Position numbers and translations under genes: made by a program. This document shows, piece by piece, positions 10,330 through 19,639 of a stretch of DNA of 64,000 nt; the stretch's first letter is position 1, and each line of letters opens with the position of its first letter. The notes beneath the pieces are model-generated. The model did no database searches, was not told the origin of the DNA, and was given only the letters and a program-made list of their open reading frames with translations. Source of the stretch: Bremia lactucae (taxonomy: Eukaryota > Oomycota > Peronosporomycetes > Peronosporales > Peronosporaceae); contig NC_090615.1 of assembly GCF_004359215.1 (NCBI RefSeq), forward strand, positions 3,374,244 to 3,438,243. The letters run 5' to 3'.

Positions 10330-12240
10330 CGCTGTTTCATCGCATCGGAATGCGGATGAATGCGGCGCAAAAATTCCGCCTCGTATTGGTATGTTCTCGA
10401 GAGTATCTCGCCACATTCGAGCCCAACTTTCTGTGTAAAAAAGCCACCGGCGGGTGTACGCTTTCAACAAGCGAGATGACGCCACAATCCCGGCCCAAGC
10501 ATTTCTACGATAACCATAATCTCGTGACGTTATCGACTTTCTAGAAACGTATTGAGCGACGATATCTCTACATACTTCAGTTGTTTTCACATGGACAAAG
10601 AACCTTTCCGACTTTCTACAGCTGCTTCATTACGTTTGTCGCCGTCATTTACTATTGCACTTGTCTGCTCATCGTCATTTGAATCAATGCCGAAAAGGCC
10701 AGTTGAACTCGCCTTGCCATTTTCCAAATCGGAGCCACCTCGCGCCCGTTTGTTGCGCTTCTCGACCAACCTTTTCATCACATCCCGAAGACACATGGTA
10801 CTGAAATACCATGTCCGGGAACGAGATCCTTAGTGCTATTGGTCTGATCGATGGCTTCTATCAACTTCAAATGAGAGACAGTAACATTCCATTCACTACG
10901 ATCAGCACCCAAGCGGGGTGATTTGGGAGTGGCTCGTCATGTCACGAGGCCTTAAGAACGCCCCAGCTACGTTCAATCGGGTGGTGACACACGTGCTTCG
11001 CCCACTTCGCGATTTTGCACCCAGCTATTTCAATGACATGTTCTTTTACAGCCGCGCTGAGCATCAGCTCAGCGACATTTAAAGCGGGTATTTCAAGTGA
11101 TGCGCAAGAACAAATTGTATGCATACATGAAGAAAAGTGTCTTCTGTACTCCCGAGATCCCAGTACTTGGTTGCTACATCCGCAAGAAAGGTGTCCGCGC
11201 TGACCCTGAGAAGGTCTCATTAATATCTCCCTGGTCGACACCCGGAAATCTGACTGAATTACGACAGCAGCTCGGCCTGGAGAATTACCTGCACAAGCAT
11301 ACAAAAAAATTTGCTGACCTAGCTTACTCACTGTCGACATTGCTCAAGAAGGATGCCGTCTGGTTGTGGAACGCAAAACATCAAGCGACCTTCGACTCCG
11401 TGAAAAAGAGCTTGTCTGCAGCACCGGTTCTGATGATACAAAGACTTTTCATATCGTGTGTGACGCGAGTAATTTTGGGATAGGATGTGCTCTTATGCAA
11501 TTCGATAACGAAGGTCGAGGGCGAGTCGTGAGCTTCCAGTCACGACAAATGAAACCTGCTGGGAAGAATTATCCCGTCCAGGATAAGGAGCTGTGGCTAT
11601 GCGTTACGCATTAATCAAAAGTTTAGCGTAAATTTACTCGGCGAAAAGACATGTTCTATCGATACAGATGCACCGTCAAAAGTCCTCACTTGGTTAGCGT
11701 TAGCTCGTTGGTTGTCGTTCTTCGCCAAATACAACTTCGTGGTGTATACTATCCAGGCAACAATATCTCGTCGCCCCGATTATATTCCTCGACGTGACAT
11801 GGGTCATCAGCCAGATAAGGCTGATGACGACGATGAAATTTGCGGATGCTGTATTAATTTCGAATATAATGCGATAATTTCGAGTCCAGATCTACCGATC
11901 CGGACTCAGATCGCTGAGCCTTACGCGTATGACTCATTACGCGGAGGACATCAATCATCTTAATCATCCTAGTGAAGATTCACTCGGGAAGTTGACGAGA
12001 CCAACATCAAGCACTACGCGCTTGATGTTCCATAGCTGACGTACACGATGGACGTTTTCGATTTTCCGCGTGCTGTCATCGCTGCTGATAACGATCTTCG
12101 AGTCACGAGATCCACGGCAGCCCAACTGGTTGTCATCTGGGTCGCAAATGGACAAGCACACTCAAACTAGGTACGCTCTTGTGAGGCCTGCCAGCATGTG
12201 AAGCCTGCACCGTCCTCACAAAACGCTATTGCGATTGCTA
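10330..12240 (+). pseudogene. pol: Ty3/gypsy RT-RNase H-integrase fragment, different family, heavily decayed
   Basis: Recognisable parts in order: RT N-terminus KKATGG...AFNKRDDATIPAQ (about 10440-10500); IGLIDGFYQLQMRDSNIPF (about 10835); LKNAPATFNRVVTHVLRPL (about 10950); the palm equivalent YFNDMFFYSRAEHQ (about 11025), where canonical YxDD has become YFND; RT connection PVLGCYIRKKGVRADPEKV (about 11160); RNase H CDASNFGIGCALMQFDNEG (about 11460), PVQDKELW and SRRPDYIPR; integrase zinc region SCEACQHVKPAPSS near 12177-12220. Multiple stops and frameshifts. A non-element insert interrupts the RT (10540-10816). There are no LTRs. Confidence 0.85.
10540..10816 (-). other. Foreign insert within RT, carrying a basic/acidic ORF fragment
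   Basis: The RT reading breaks at a PRKDVID-like point and resumes at MSGNEILSAIG near 10812. The roughly 277 bp between them have no RT homology. On the minus strand they encode 69 aa (10796-10587) with a nuclear-localisation-like KRLVEKRNKRARGG and an acidic Ser/Asp segment. I do not recognise the source; a captured host gene piece is possible. Confidence 0.35.
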
Positions 12241-13868
12241 CGTGTATCTCGACTCAGTCCAACTCAGCTATTGCAAGGGGAAGAGCTGTGTGGATCGGAC
12301 TCTGAGGAAGCGTGAAGCTTATGGGGCTCGCACAGAAGTATGAGCCGATGCTTGGTAATCCAAGCCTCGGGCCGTGGGCTTCGAGATGAGGCAACTTAAG
12401 TAGTGAAAGGTAAAATTGCAACCGATCAGAAATGCAGTCATGGTTCCTGCCGCTGCTCCTAAATGCACCCGAAGGGCTCCTTGAGGTTTTACTTGCAAAA
12501 CCCCGCTCCTTAATACAAAACCCACGATCCGGATATTTACAACCTTGAGTACTCTGAGGTTCAACCCAGGGACCTTGAACTTGAAGTCTGATGGGAAGGT
12601 TCTCTGTGATGTGATTGGCCCCGCCACCCACATGAACCTGGCTATCGAGTCGATCGCGTCACCAGTTCAGTTACCAAAGAGCAGGAACCATCATTCCGTA
12701 CATGATTACTCAGGAAGTGATTGCTTCATAAAACACCAACTGTCCGTGCCGGAGTGGTCGTGACATCATCCGATGACGTCACTTGTGCACATGGGTATCG
12801 GCGTCATTAACGGTATCCAATCGAAAATAGTCACCCATGGCGCACTGTGATTCGACGTGTACCACACACATCTAACTTCATGTAATGGACATTTGAGGGC
12901 CTATTACATCACCCCCCCCTTTAAGTACGGCTCACGCCAACTTCTGTGAAATATTCGAAACATTCTAGATTGTTCAAGAACCTTCCACATTCGCTTAAGA
13001 ATATACTAGAATATTTTTGAATGCTCGAGGGACGAGGTTAATTTGCTTCCACATGTCTCGCATGTCGCACATGTTGCACAGCGACAGGGGACAGTGCCAC
13101 ACGGTTGCAACGACACGCACAGAGGCTTTTCGCGCTGTCTTGCTTTGGCTTCATTCGGCAATCTGATAATGATTGCCGAATGAAGCCAAAGCAAGACAGC
13201 CTGATAAGTGTTCGTTGATAACACGCAAGGAGGAGTGTCCCAGGCCAACGACTCCGTGCTCATTCGTTGCTGCCCCACATCGTGGCAGAGATTTAAACGA
13301 ATGGGTAGCAACAAAGTTAAACAGGATCTGGTGATTTGGTTGTTATCCGCACCGGGGCGTTTCAGACTATAATACAAAGTCATTTGGGGCGCAGCCTTGA
13401 CTGCCGGGCTGTCCGCACAGATTCGGTCGGAGTGGATAACCTTTCCTCCAATTTGCTCTTGGAAGCCTTGACTGGTCTCACTAACAGGGTTTCTGTTCCG
13501 CGTTTCTTGCCGCATCATAAAGCGCGCAAGGGAACCGAAAACCAATAAGTTGGACTTTGAAAAGAGCCTATACCACGCACACCGCTCAGCCAAGCAACAG
13601 AAGAGGTCGGTCTTCAAGGTTCAACTCTTCGACATCTCCATGATCAAAGATCAGCATGAAGGTAAAGATTTCTGTCGGAACCGCTTCTTTGCTTGGCGCA
13701 GGATCAGTCATCGTGATGATCCTGGTTAGTCGTTAGCTTGGAGAACTTTCGTTTGTCTTAAGAACGAGAACAAGATAGACTTTCGATTAAAGACACCCAG
13801 GTTGACCGCTTCTCAGGATTCGAAGATTCATCGAACCACCGACCAAAGTAGCGTCGGAGATTCCGACA
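12241..13868. other. Unassigned, probably degenerate retroelement DNA
   Basis: No certain protein homology. ORFs on both strands at 12254-12763, and a 203-aa minus ORF at 13006-13617, lack recognised motifs. A TGTAAT...ATTACA pair with a C8 run occurs near 12881-12920 and resembles LTR edges, but no partner was found. The perfect inverted repeat at 13134-13200 is annotated separately. Confidence 0.5.
13134..13200. repeat. Perfect 30-bp inverted repeat with 7-nt loop
   Basis: Left arm 13134-13163 (starts GCTGTCTTGCTTTGG), loop TGATAAT 13164-13170, right arm 13171-13200 (ends CCAAAGCAAGACAGC). All 30 pairs match when checked base by base. No flanking gene explains it. Confidence 0.9.
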
Positions 13869-14087
13869 CTACATCCGGTTCTCGTAGTCGCGAACGATAT
13901 CGGTGACATCATTCACAGGCCTCTCGCGACGCTCCCAAGTATCTTCGCTCGGCGGGTATTGGCACCACCGAATATGAAAGAAGCGATTTGATCGATTCCT
14001 TTGAAGGTGTGTCGAAGTAGTTGGATCATCGCTATGATCCACAATCGACTCCACCAGCCACCAACGATCTCCGTGAGAGTATATCAA
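13869..14087 (-). pseudogene. Ty3/gypsy chromodomain fragment
   Basis: A 72-aa segment on the minus strand contains WLVESIVDH, then FHIRWCQYPPSEDTWERRER and a C-terminal helix DVTDIVRDYENR. This is the order of a chromodomain: beta strands with aromatic residues, the W..YPPSEDTWE core, then the C-terminal helix. Chromoviral integrases end this way. Upstream pol is missing; the next minus-strand element sequence is gag (14400-14703), so this is a deletion remnant. Confidence 0.72.
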
Positions 14088-14224
14088 CGGAGGTAGGGTT
14101 AAACGTGAAAACGATCGAGCGGCTCTGGAGGTGGAATAGCGCTCAAGCCGAAGTTGACGACTTTAGTATAGGATTTCAATTAGGCAAATTAGTACAGGAA
14201 TTTATTCAGGCGATGTCAGTTACG

Positions 14225-14400
14225 GAAACATAAGCATAGTGTAGATATAAGTGCATGTAGTTAGATGGGTATTATATAGTGTGTTAGCTGCGGCTTCAGA
14301 CTTTAACAGGTTATGAGCCCAACGACCATGTCTTCTGGGCAAGATGTTTCGATGAAGGTACAAGGCGACAAGTTCAACGGTGACAACTACGCCGGAGTTG
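14225..14400 (+). pseudogene. Ty1/copia 5' leader and Gag N-terminus fragment
   Basis: PBS-like GGTTATGAGCCCA (14309-14321) directly follows an LTR-like end TTAACA. Then ATGTCTTCTGGGCAAGATG encodes a copia-type Gag start with KVQGDKFNGDNYA. Homology to copia stops at about 14400, where minus-strand gypsy gag begins. The same PBS occurs in the element at 21742. Confidence 0.6.
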
Positions 14401-14703
14401 GAGCTATATCGAGCTTTACGCGAATTTCGTACCGGGCAGGCCGGACGTAAATGTTTCGTGCTTCCGCACATATAACATCTACGGATGGTCTTATGCTGTT
14501 CCACAGCTTGAAGAGCCTCTTCTGTTTTCTCAACGAGGCTTAAATCCATGGGTTCCGCTCTTTTAGACGGAACCCATGTGCTCGAAGAGCTTGGTTTGGT
14601 AAACAGGCATGCTAACGCGAGCAGACCTAAATCGAACTCGACGCGTAGCGCTATGGCAACTGCCTCTTCGAAAGTAGCTGGATGAGATCGAAATAATCTT
14701 TTC
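14400..14703 (-). pseudogene. Ty3/gypsy gag fragment with zinc knuckle
   Basis: The minus strand reads HPATFEEAVAIALRVEFD (a typical gypsy Gag capsid-end motif), then PMDLSLVEKTEEALQAVEQ and the CCHC knuckle CYMCGSTKHLRPAC. The frame is open through these parts, then runs into unrelated copia sequence near 14400. It lies upstream, on the same strand, of the chromodomain fragment at 13869-14087 and may be from the same element with the rest of pol deleted. Confidence 0.8.
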
Positions 14704-15480
14704 TTTCAGTAATTATTTGTGCAAAATCTTTAGATTTAATTTCAATTATTTTTTCCCAAAAACGGTTTGGTTTTGTTTCCCCCTTTTTCCTATATTTCAA
14801 CACATCCAGTTTCAAAACCACTCTATCAATTCTTCTGGTATATTAAAATTTTTGATTCCAATTTGAGCTTACCTTTGTGCAGCTCCGTTACTCTTTAGGA
14901 GGTGACCGCCCCAGTCAAACTACCAACCATGCACTGTCTATTTAAACAATATTAGTTATTTTCTAAGATAAGAGGTAACCCCTGGTTTTGTCTAATACCG
15001 CGATTAATATAAATATCTAATAGTTATTTAACCTCTCATTTCTTGATTATAACAAAACTTCGTAAAAAAAGTGAAAAAAAATACCATAAAACTACTTTTT
15101 TTATTTAAATTTTTTGTCACTTATTTTTTAGCTGGGTGTATATATAGCATTAGAGCTGAGTGAGCTCAAAGTTTACCAAATTCGTTGCGGAGGCATTTTT
15201 TAAGTTTCTTGTACAAAAGGTATCAATCGAAGCGGTGTTCACCTGATTTCCACGTAAATTTATTGTGGTACAGCAAACCTAAGTGTGCAGCTCCTGATCC
15301 CATGGGCATAAATTAAACGCAAAAAAAACATTCTCGGACAGTTTAATTTGATTAATTAGATACATGTGAGGACAGATTTTTTACACTGCATACAAATAGC
15401 TTGTGCCCTGTGATGACAATTGCAGGCAATCTTGTTCCGTTGCCCGAGCCAAATTGTAATTTCTTAAAGTAAAATAACAT
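14704..15480. other. AT-rich spacer
   Basis: Homopolymer-rich, no ORF of note and no recognised repeat ends. Confidence 0.6.
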
Positions 15481-15540
15481 TTCCAGACAATTTTTAGGTG
15501 TCGTGCCAGATCGGGGAGCTGCTTTAGCAGTGCATCAATC

Positions 15541-15904
15541 TGATGACTCGTTGCGAGGCTCTTGAAGCTCGCGTTGGAGAGTACGACAACGAACTTGCTG
15601 CTGTGCGGACTTCCACTGCTCAGACCTTTGCTCTGGAGGCTCAGTTCGAGTAGATGTTTAAGCGGAGTCGTGAAGAGATGAACGAACTCAACTCAAACAG
15701 AAAAGGGCTCGTGACTTGAGTCATAGCCGCGTCCATTGTGCGTTGAGGATGCTGGATGCGCTTGATGCTCGTCGAAGCGGATTTGAAGCTCTGCTCGCCG
15801 CATTGGTGCCTGTGAAGCACCAGTCGTTTGACGTCCTTCAGTGTTTGTATGCTGAGAGTCAGCTCCAGATCGATGAGTTGAGCCAACTTCGCGGTCAGAT
15901 TTAA
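15541..15904 (+). CDS. Antisense coiled-coil ORF opposite a Ty3 pol C-terminus (second family), degenerate
   Basis: Plus-strand reading from 15541: MTRCEALEARVGEYDNELAA, then FALEAQFE, a TAG, MFKRSREEMNEL. A one-base shift leads to LKQKRARDLSHSRVH, MLDALDARRSGFEALLAALV and SQLQIDELSQLRGQI, then TAA at 15902-15904. The composition and heptad spacing are coiled-coil-like. The opposite strand encodes the pol linker after GRLK. The arrangement parallels the antisense ORF at 9651-10312. Broken by one stop and one frameshift. Confidence 0.42.
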
Positions 15905-16080
15905 GATCTTCAACGCCAGATAAGGCGCCGTCTGTAGGATCAGCAGATCCACTTGGTAAGTTTAGCTTCAGTCTGCCTACGTAAAACGTTGGGTGAAGAC
16001 ACATACTAGTCGGGATGTCTATCGCGTAGGCATCGCCGTTGCATTTCAGAATCTTGAAAGGTCCAATGAATTGAGGCCGC
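15693..16080 (-). pseudogene. pol: Ty3/gypsy integrase C-terminal end and linker
   Basis: The minus strand encodes PKLRPQFIGPFKILKCNGDA, then MCLHPTFYVGRLKLNLP. This is the integrase C-terminal module (fixed motif IGPF...HPxFYVGRLK) seen in the other elements here. A 90-aa polar linker follows and stops at 15693. No chromodomain was recognised beyond it. At about 16080 it is joined head to head with a truncated family A gag on the plus strand, so the joint is a rearrangement. Confidence 0.8.
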
Positions 16081-16736
16081 AGCTTGGGCATTGGGGCTTA
16101 AGTTGCGCGACCCATATGTCTTTGAGTCGCTTAGAGGCTTTTAAAGCCCGGCTCAAACAGACGTTTGAACCGCCTAGGGCTGAGTTCAGAGCTCGTTCAG
16201 AGCTTCTGAAACTCAAGCAAGGCAAGCATGATGTTCACGCATATGCCCAGCACATACGATTTTTAGCGAGTTGTATGACAAATAACCCAGTCCATGAACA
16301 CACGTTGATTACGGTGTTCATGCAAGGTCTTACGGATGGTCCCGTAAAGACCCACCTGTTCCGCTTGGAACTGGATACGCTTGAAGAAGCAATATCCGTA
16401 GCGGAACAGGAGGACTTTAGCTTGAGACAGGCTCAAGCAAGTTCGTCATCATATCGTCCACCTAGACGACACGAACTAGGAGGTCCAGAACCCATGGACC
16501 TTTCCTATGTCGAAAGCGAGAAACCTCGCTTTTCGAATAATAAGCGATCGCAGAAATGCCATCGCTGCCAAAAATTGGGACATTACGCTCATGAGTGTAG
16601 TGCCCCACGTCCAGCACCAAAAGGTACTGAACGTAATTTTGGATCGTATGCCAAAAAGGGCAACGGTCGCGGATCCGACGTTGTTGCGAAATCGCAACAG
16701 CGAGGCGGACCGCCAAAAAATGGACGGGGTCAGTAG
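16081..16736 (+). pseudogene. gag: Family A gag, 5'-truncated copy
   Basis: Homology to Gag starts at LGHWGLSCATHMSL (equivalent to ALGLKLRDPYVFGSL, after a frameshift near 16110) and is then open to the normal stop. It includes CHRCQKLGHYAHEC and GRGQ. The N-terminal half is absent: the minus-strand integrase fragment abuts. From 16141 it is nearly identical to the copies at 17861 and on the minus strand at 113-710. Confidence 0.88.
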
Positions 16737-16755
16737 GGGCGCAACGCCCTACTGA
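16715..16755 (+). promoter_or_regulatory. Predicted -1 ribosomal frameshift signal (copy 2)
   Basis: A_AAA_AAT at 16715-16721 in gag phase. Hairpin 16730-16755: 11 bp with one bulged G and loop CAA. A G-T pair and two G-C pairs can extend it to 16727-16758. The -1 frame is open from 16721 into the protease. Confidence 0.75.
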
Positions 16756-17068
16756 TCCAGCAACCTCAAGAGAATTTGCAAATCTCTTGACAAAAGTTGC
16801 TCCAGACACACAATCATTATGTGTCTCTGCACCTGGTGATGAGGTATCCCTCATCACCTTGAAGTTGAAAGTGACAAATGATTTGTCACTTAAAGCCCTA
16901 GTGGACTGCGGAGCGTCGAATAACTTTATTCGTCGCCAGTCACTAGAGGGTAGTAGGCTCAAATATATTGAGCGCGACATCCCTCCAACGAGGATGACGG
17001 TGCGTCTAGCGACAGGCGCATCGATAACAGTGATGAAACGCGTAGTGAAATTTCACTACACGTTAAGA
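16722..17068 (+). CDS. pol: Family A pol: aspartic protease, interrupted by assembly gap
   Basis: In the -1 frame after the slip site it reads TDPATSREFANLLTKVAPDT, then the catalytic motif ALVDCGASNNFIRR (about 16890), then VRLATGASITVMKRVVKFHY. The D-C-G-A active-site motif replaces the more usual D-S/T-G-A. The rest of pol is hidden by N at 17069. Retropepsins of this type mature Gag-Pol inside the particle. Confidence 0.85.
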
Positions 17069-17860
17069 NNNNNNNNNNNNNNNNNNNNNNNNNNNNNNNN
17101 NNNNNNNNNNNNNNNNNNNNNNNNNNNNNNNNNNNNNNNNNNNNNNNNNNNNNNNNNNNNNNNNNNNNNNNNNNNNNNNNNNNNNNNNNNNNNNNNNNNN
17201 NNNNNNNNNNNNNNNNNNNNNNNNNNNNNNNNNNNNNNNNNNNNNNNNNNNNNNNNNNNNNNNNNNNNNNNNNNNNNNNNNNNNNNNNNNNNNNNNNNNN
17301 NNNNNNNNNNNNNNNNNNNNNNNNNNNNNNNNNNNNNNNNNNNNNNNNNNNNNNNNNNNNNNNNNNNNNNNNNNNNNNNNNNNNNNNNNNNNNNNNNNNN
17401 NNNNNNNNNNNNNNNNNNNNNNNNNNNNNNNNNNNNNNNNNNNNNNNNNNNNNNNNNNNNNNNNNNNNNNNNNNNNNNNNNNNNNNNNNNNNNNNNNNNN
17501 NNNNNNNNNNNNNNNNNNNNNNNNNNNNNNNNNNNNNNNNNNNNNNNNNNNNNNNNNNNNNNNNNNNNNNNNNNNNNNNNNNNNNNNNNNNNNNNNNNNN
17601 NNNNNNNNNNNNNNNNNNNNNNNNNNNNNNNNNNNNNNNNNNNNNNNNNNNNNNNNNNNNNNNNNNNNNNNNNNNNNNNNNNNNNNNNNNNNNNNNNNNN
17701 NNNNNNNNNNNNNNNNNNNNNNNNNNNNNNNNNNNNNNNNNNNNNNNNNNNNNNNNNNNNNNNNNNNNNNNNNNNNNNNNNNNNNNNNNNNNNNNNNNNN
17801 NNNNNNNNNNNNNNNNNNNNNNNNNNNNNNNNNNNNNNNNNNNNNNNNNNNNNNNNNNNN
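17069..17860. other. Assembly gap (792 N)
   Basis: Run of N between two near-identical gag-protease segments whose equivalent positions are about 1727 bp apart. Long ORFs drawn through it are not real. Confidence 1.
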
Positions 17861-18463
17861 GAGGTTTTTAAAACCCGACTCAAACAGACGTTTGAGCCAC
17901 CAAGGGCTGAGTTCAGAGCTCGTTCAGAGCTTCTGAAACTTAAGCAAGGCAAGCGTGATGTGCACGCATATGCCCAGCACATACGACTCTTAGCGAGTTG
18001 TATTACCAATAACCCAGTCCATGAACACACGTTGATTACGGTGTTCATGCAAGGTCTTACGGATGGTCCCGTAAAGACCCACCTGTTCCGCTTGGAACTG
18101 GATACGCTTGAAGAAGCAATATCCGTAGCGGAACAGGAGGACTTTAGCTTGAGACAGGCTCAAGCAAGTTCGTCATCATATCGTCCACCTAGACGACACG
18201 AACTAGGAGGTCCAGAACCCATGGACCTTTCCTATGTCGAAAGCGAGAAACCTCGCTTTTCGAATAATAAGCGATCGCAGAAATGCCATCGCTGCCAAAA
18301 ATTGGGACATTACGCTCATGAGTGTAGTGCCCCACGTCCAGCACCAAAAGGTACTGAACGTAATTTTGGATCGTATGCCAAAAAGGGCAACGGTCGCGGA
18401 TCCGACGTTGTTGCGAAATCGCAACAGCGAGGCGGACCGCCAAAAAATGGACGGGGTCAGTAG
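17861..18463 (+). CDS. gag: Family A gag, 3' part after gap
   Basis: Opens at EVFKTRLKQTFEPPRAEFRA and continues without a stop to GRGQ, including the zinc knuckle CHRCQKLGHYAHEC near 18290. It is nearly identical at nucleotide level to 16141-16736 and to the minus-strand gag at 113-710. It may be intact upstream within the gap. Either a real tandem copy or an assembly duplication. Confidence 0.88.
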   Translation, partial: EVFKTRLKQTFEPPRAEFRARSELLKLKQGKRDVHAYAQHIRLLASCITNNPVHEHTLITVFMQGLTDGPVKTHLFRLELDTLEEAISVAEQEDFSLRQAQASSSSYRPPRRHELGGPEPMDLSYVESEKPRFSNNKRSQKCHRCQKLGHYAHECSAPRPAPKGTERNFGSYAKKGNGRGSDVVAKSQQRGGPPKNGRGQ

Positions 18464-18482
18464 GGGCGCAACGCCCTACTGA
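18442..18482 (+). promoter_or_regulatory. Predicted -1 ribosomal frameshift signal (copy 3)
   Basis: A_AAA_AAT at 18442-18448, and the same bulged 11-bp hairpin at 18457-18482 as in copies 1 and 2. Confidence 0.75.
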
Positions 18483-19489
18483 TCCAGCAACCTCAAGAGA
18501 ATTTGCAAATCTCTTGACAAAAGTTGCTCCAGACACACAATCATTATGTGTCTCTGCACCTGGTGATGAGGTATCACTCATCACCTTGAAGTTGAAAGTG
18601 ACAAATGATTTGTCACTCAGAGCCCTAGTGGACTGCGGAGCGTCGAATAACTTTATTCGTCGCCAGTCGCTAGAGGGTCGTAGGCTCAAATATGTTGAGC
18701 GCGACATCCCTCCAACGAGAATGACGGTGCGTCTAGCGACAGGCGCATCGATAATAGTAATGAAACGCGTAGTGAAATTTCACTACACTTAAAAGATTTA
18801 CAGTACGATGATGATTTCATCGTACAGGATTTGGATGACAAATTTGATGTCATCCTAGGTTTACCTTGGCTCAAAAAATATGAGCCAAGGATCAGGTGGC
18901 AGCATCGATCCGTAAAGATGCCTGCCACTTGTTCATCAGATGGCCATCTGGTGAACGTTTTGGACCGTCTACAAGCGTGTGGATGTACTACGAGCGAGCG
19001 CGATGGCCTCAGTTGTGGTACGGTCGTTAGTACGACTGCGCAAGATCACAGTGTGATTACCAATCACCCTGTGGAGTCAGCTTCCGGCGGCTGTGCGAGC
19101 GCACAAGCAGCGTCGAAAAAAATTACTCGAATATGTCGAGTGGATTGAGACATGAATGTACGCCTAGCGGGCGAGATTCAAGGAAAATAACGGTTGTCCA
19201 AAAGGGACGACGCGATGATCCTAGGTCGAGTAGAGAGTCGACCGTAGAGGACCCGACTGTGATAGCGCAATCACGGTCGGAAGACGTTGAGAGAATAAGT
19301 CCCCACGTATTTGAGGAGAAATCTCCTCAAATACTTAATGCTGAAGTGACGAGACTTCAGCAATCCGAGGGATTGATCCCTCGGCAGCCTGTGGATAAAT
19401 TCCAGGAAGAAACACCCGACACGGTCGACCAACCCGACTTGACAGTTACGAACTTGTCTCACGTCGTCCATACGTGTGACGAGACGTGA
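18449..19489 (+). pseudogene. pol: Family A pol: aspartic protease and linker to RT
   Basis: Protease with ALVDCGASNNFIRR and VRLATGASI, open to a TAA at about 18790 created by a small deletion relative to the first copy. In another frame it continues DDKFDVILGLPWLKKYEPRI (18831 onward), the second conserved protease block (ILGLPWL, then a basic R.W stretch). A further frame carries a polar linker (19133-19489) of the kind that separates protease from RT in these elements. Family A RT is missing; another family's integrase begins nearby. Confidence 0.85.
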
Positions 19490-19639
19490 CAGCAGCAGGC
19501 TAAAATTCTAGTCCGGCATATGGCCAATTCGTACTCTGCTGTCTGCCCTAAATGCATAACATTGTCTCGTCGACAATGAGGGATTGCAGGGGGGGGTCGT
19601 CCGGTCGGAGTGGCACAAGGGCACATCCACAACGCCGGC

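Noticed and set aside
13134..13200. Hairpin as a bacterial-type terminator or CRISPR repeat
   Set aside because: The context is eukaryotic; there is no T tract and no spaced repeat array.
13006..13617. 203-aa minus-strand ORF
   Set aside because: Cysteine-rich by chance near CATGTCTCGCATGTCGCACATG repeats, spans the perfect hairpin, no domain, and lies among decayed repeats.
16787..18463. A 558-codon ORF through the N run, and a 330-codon ORF on the opposite strand
   Set aside because: Both consist mostly of N; only the ends are real (protease and gag).
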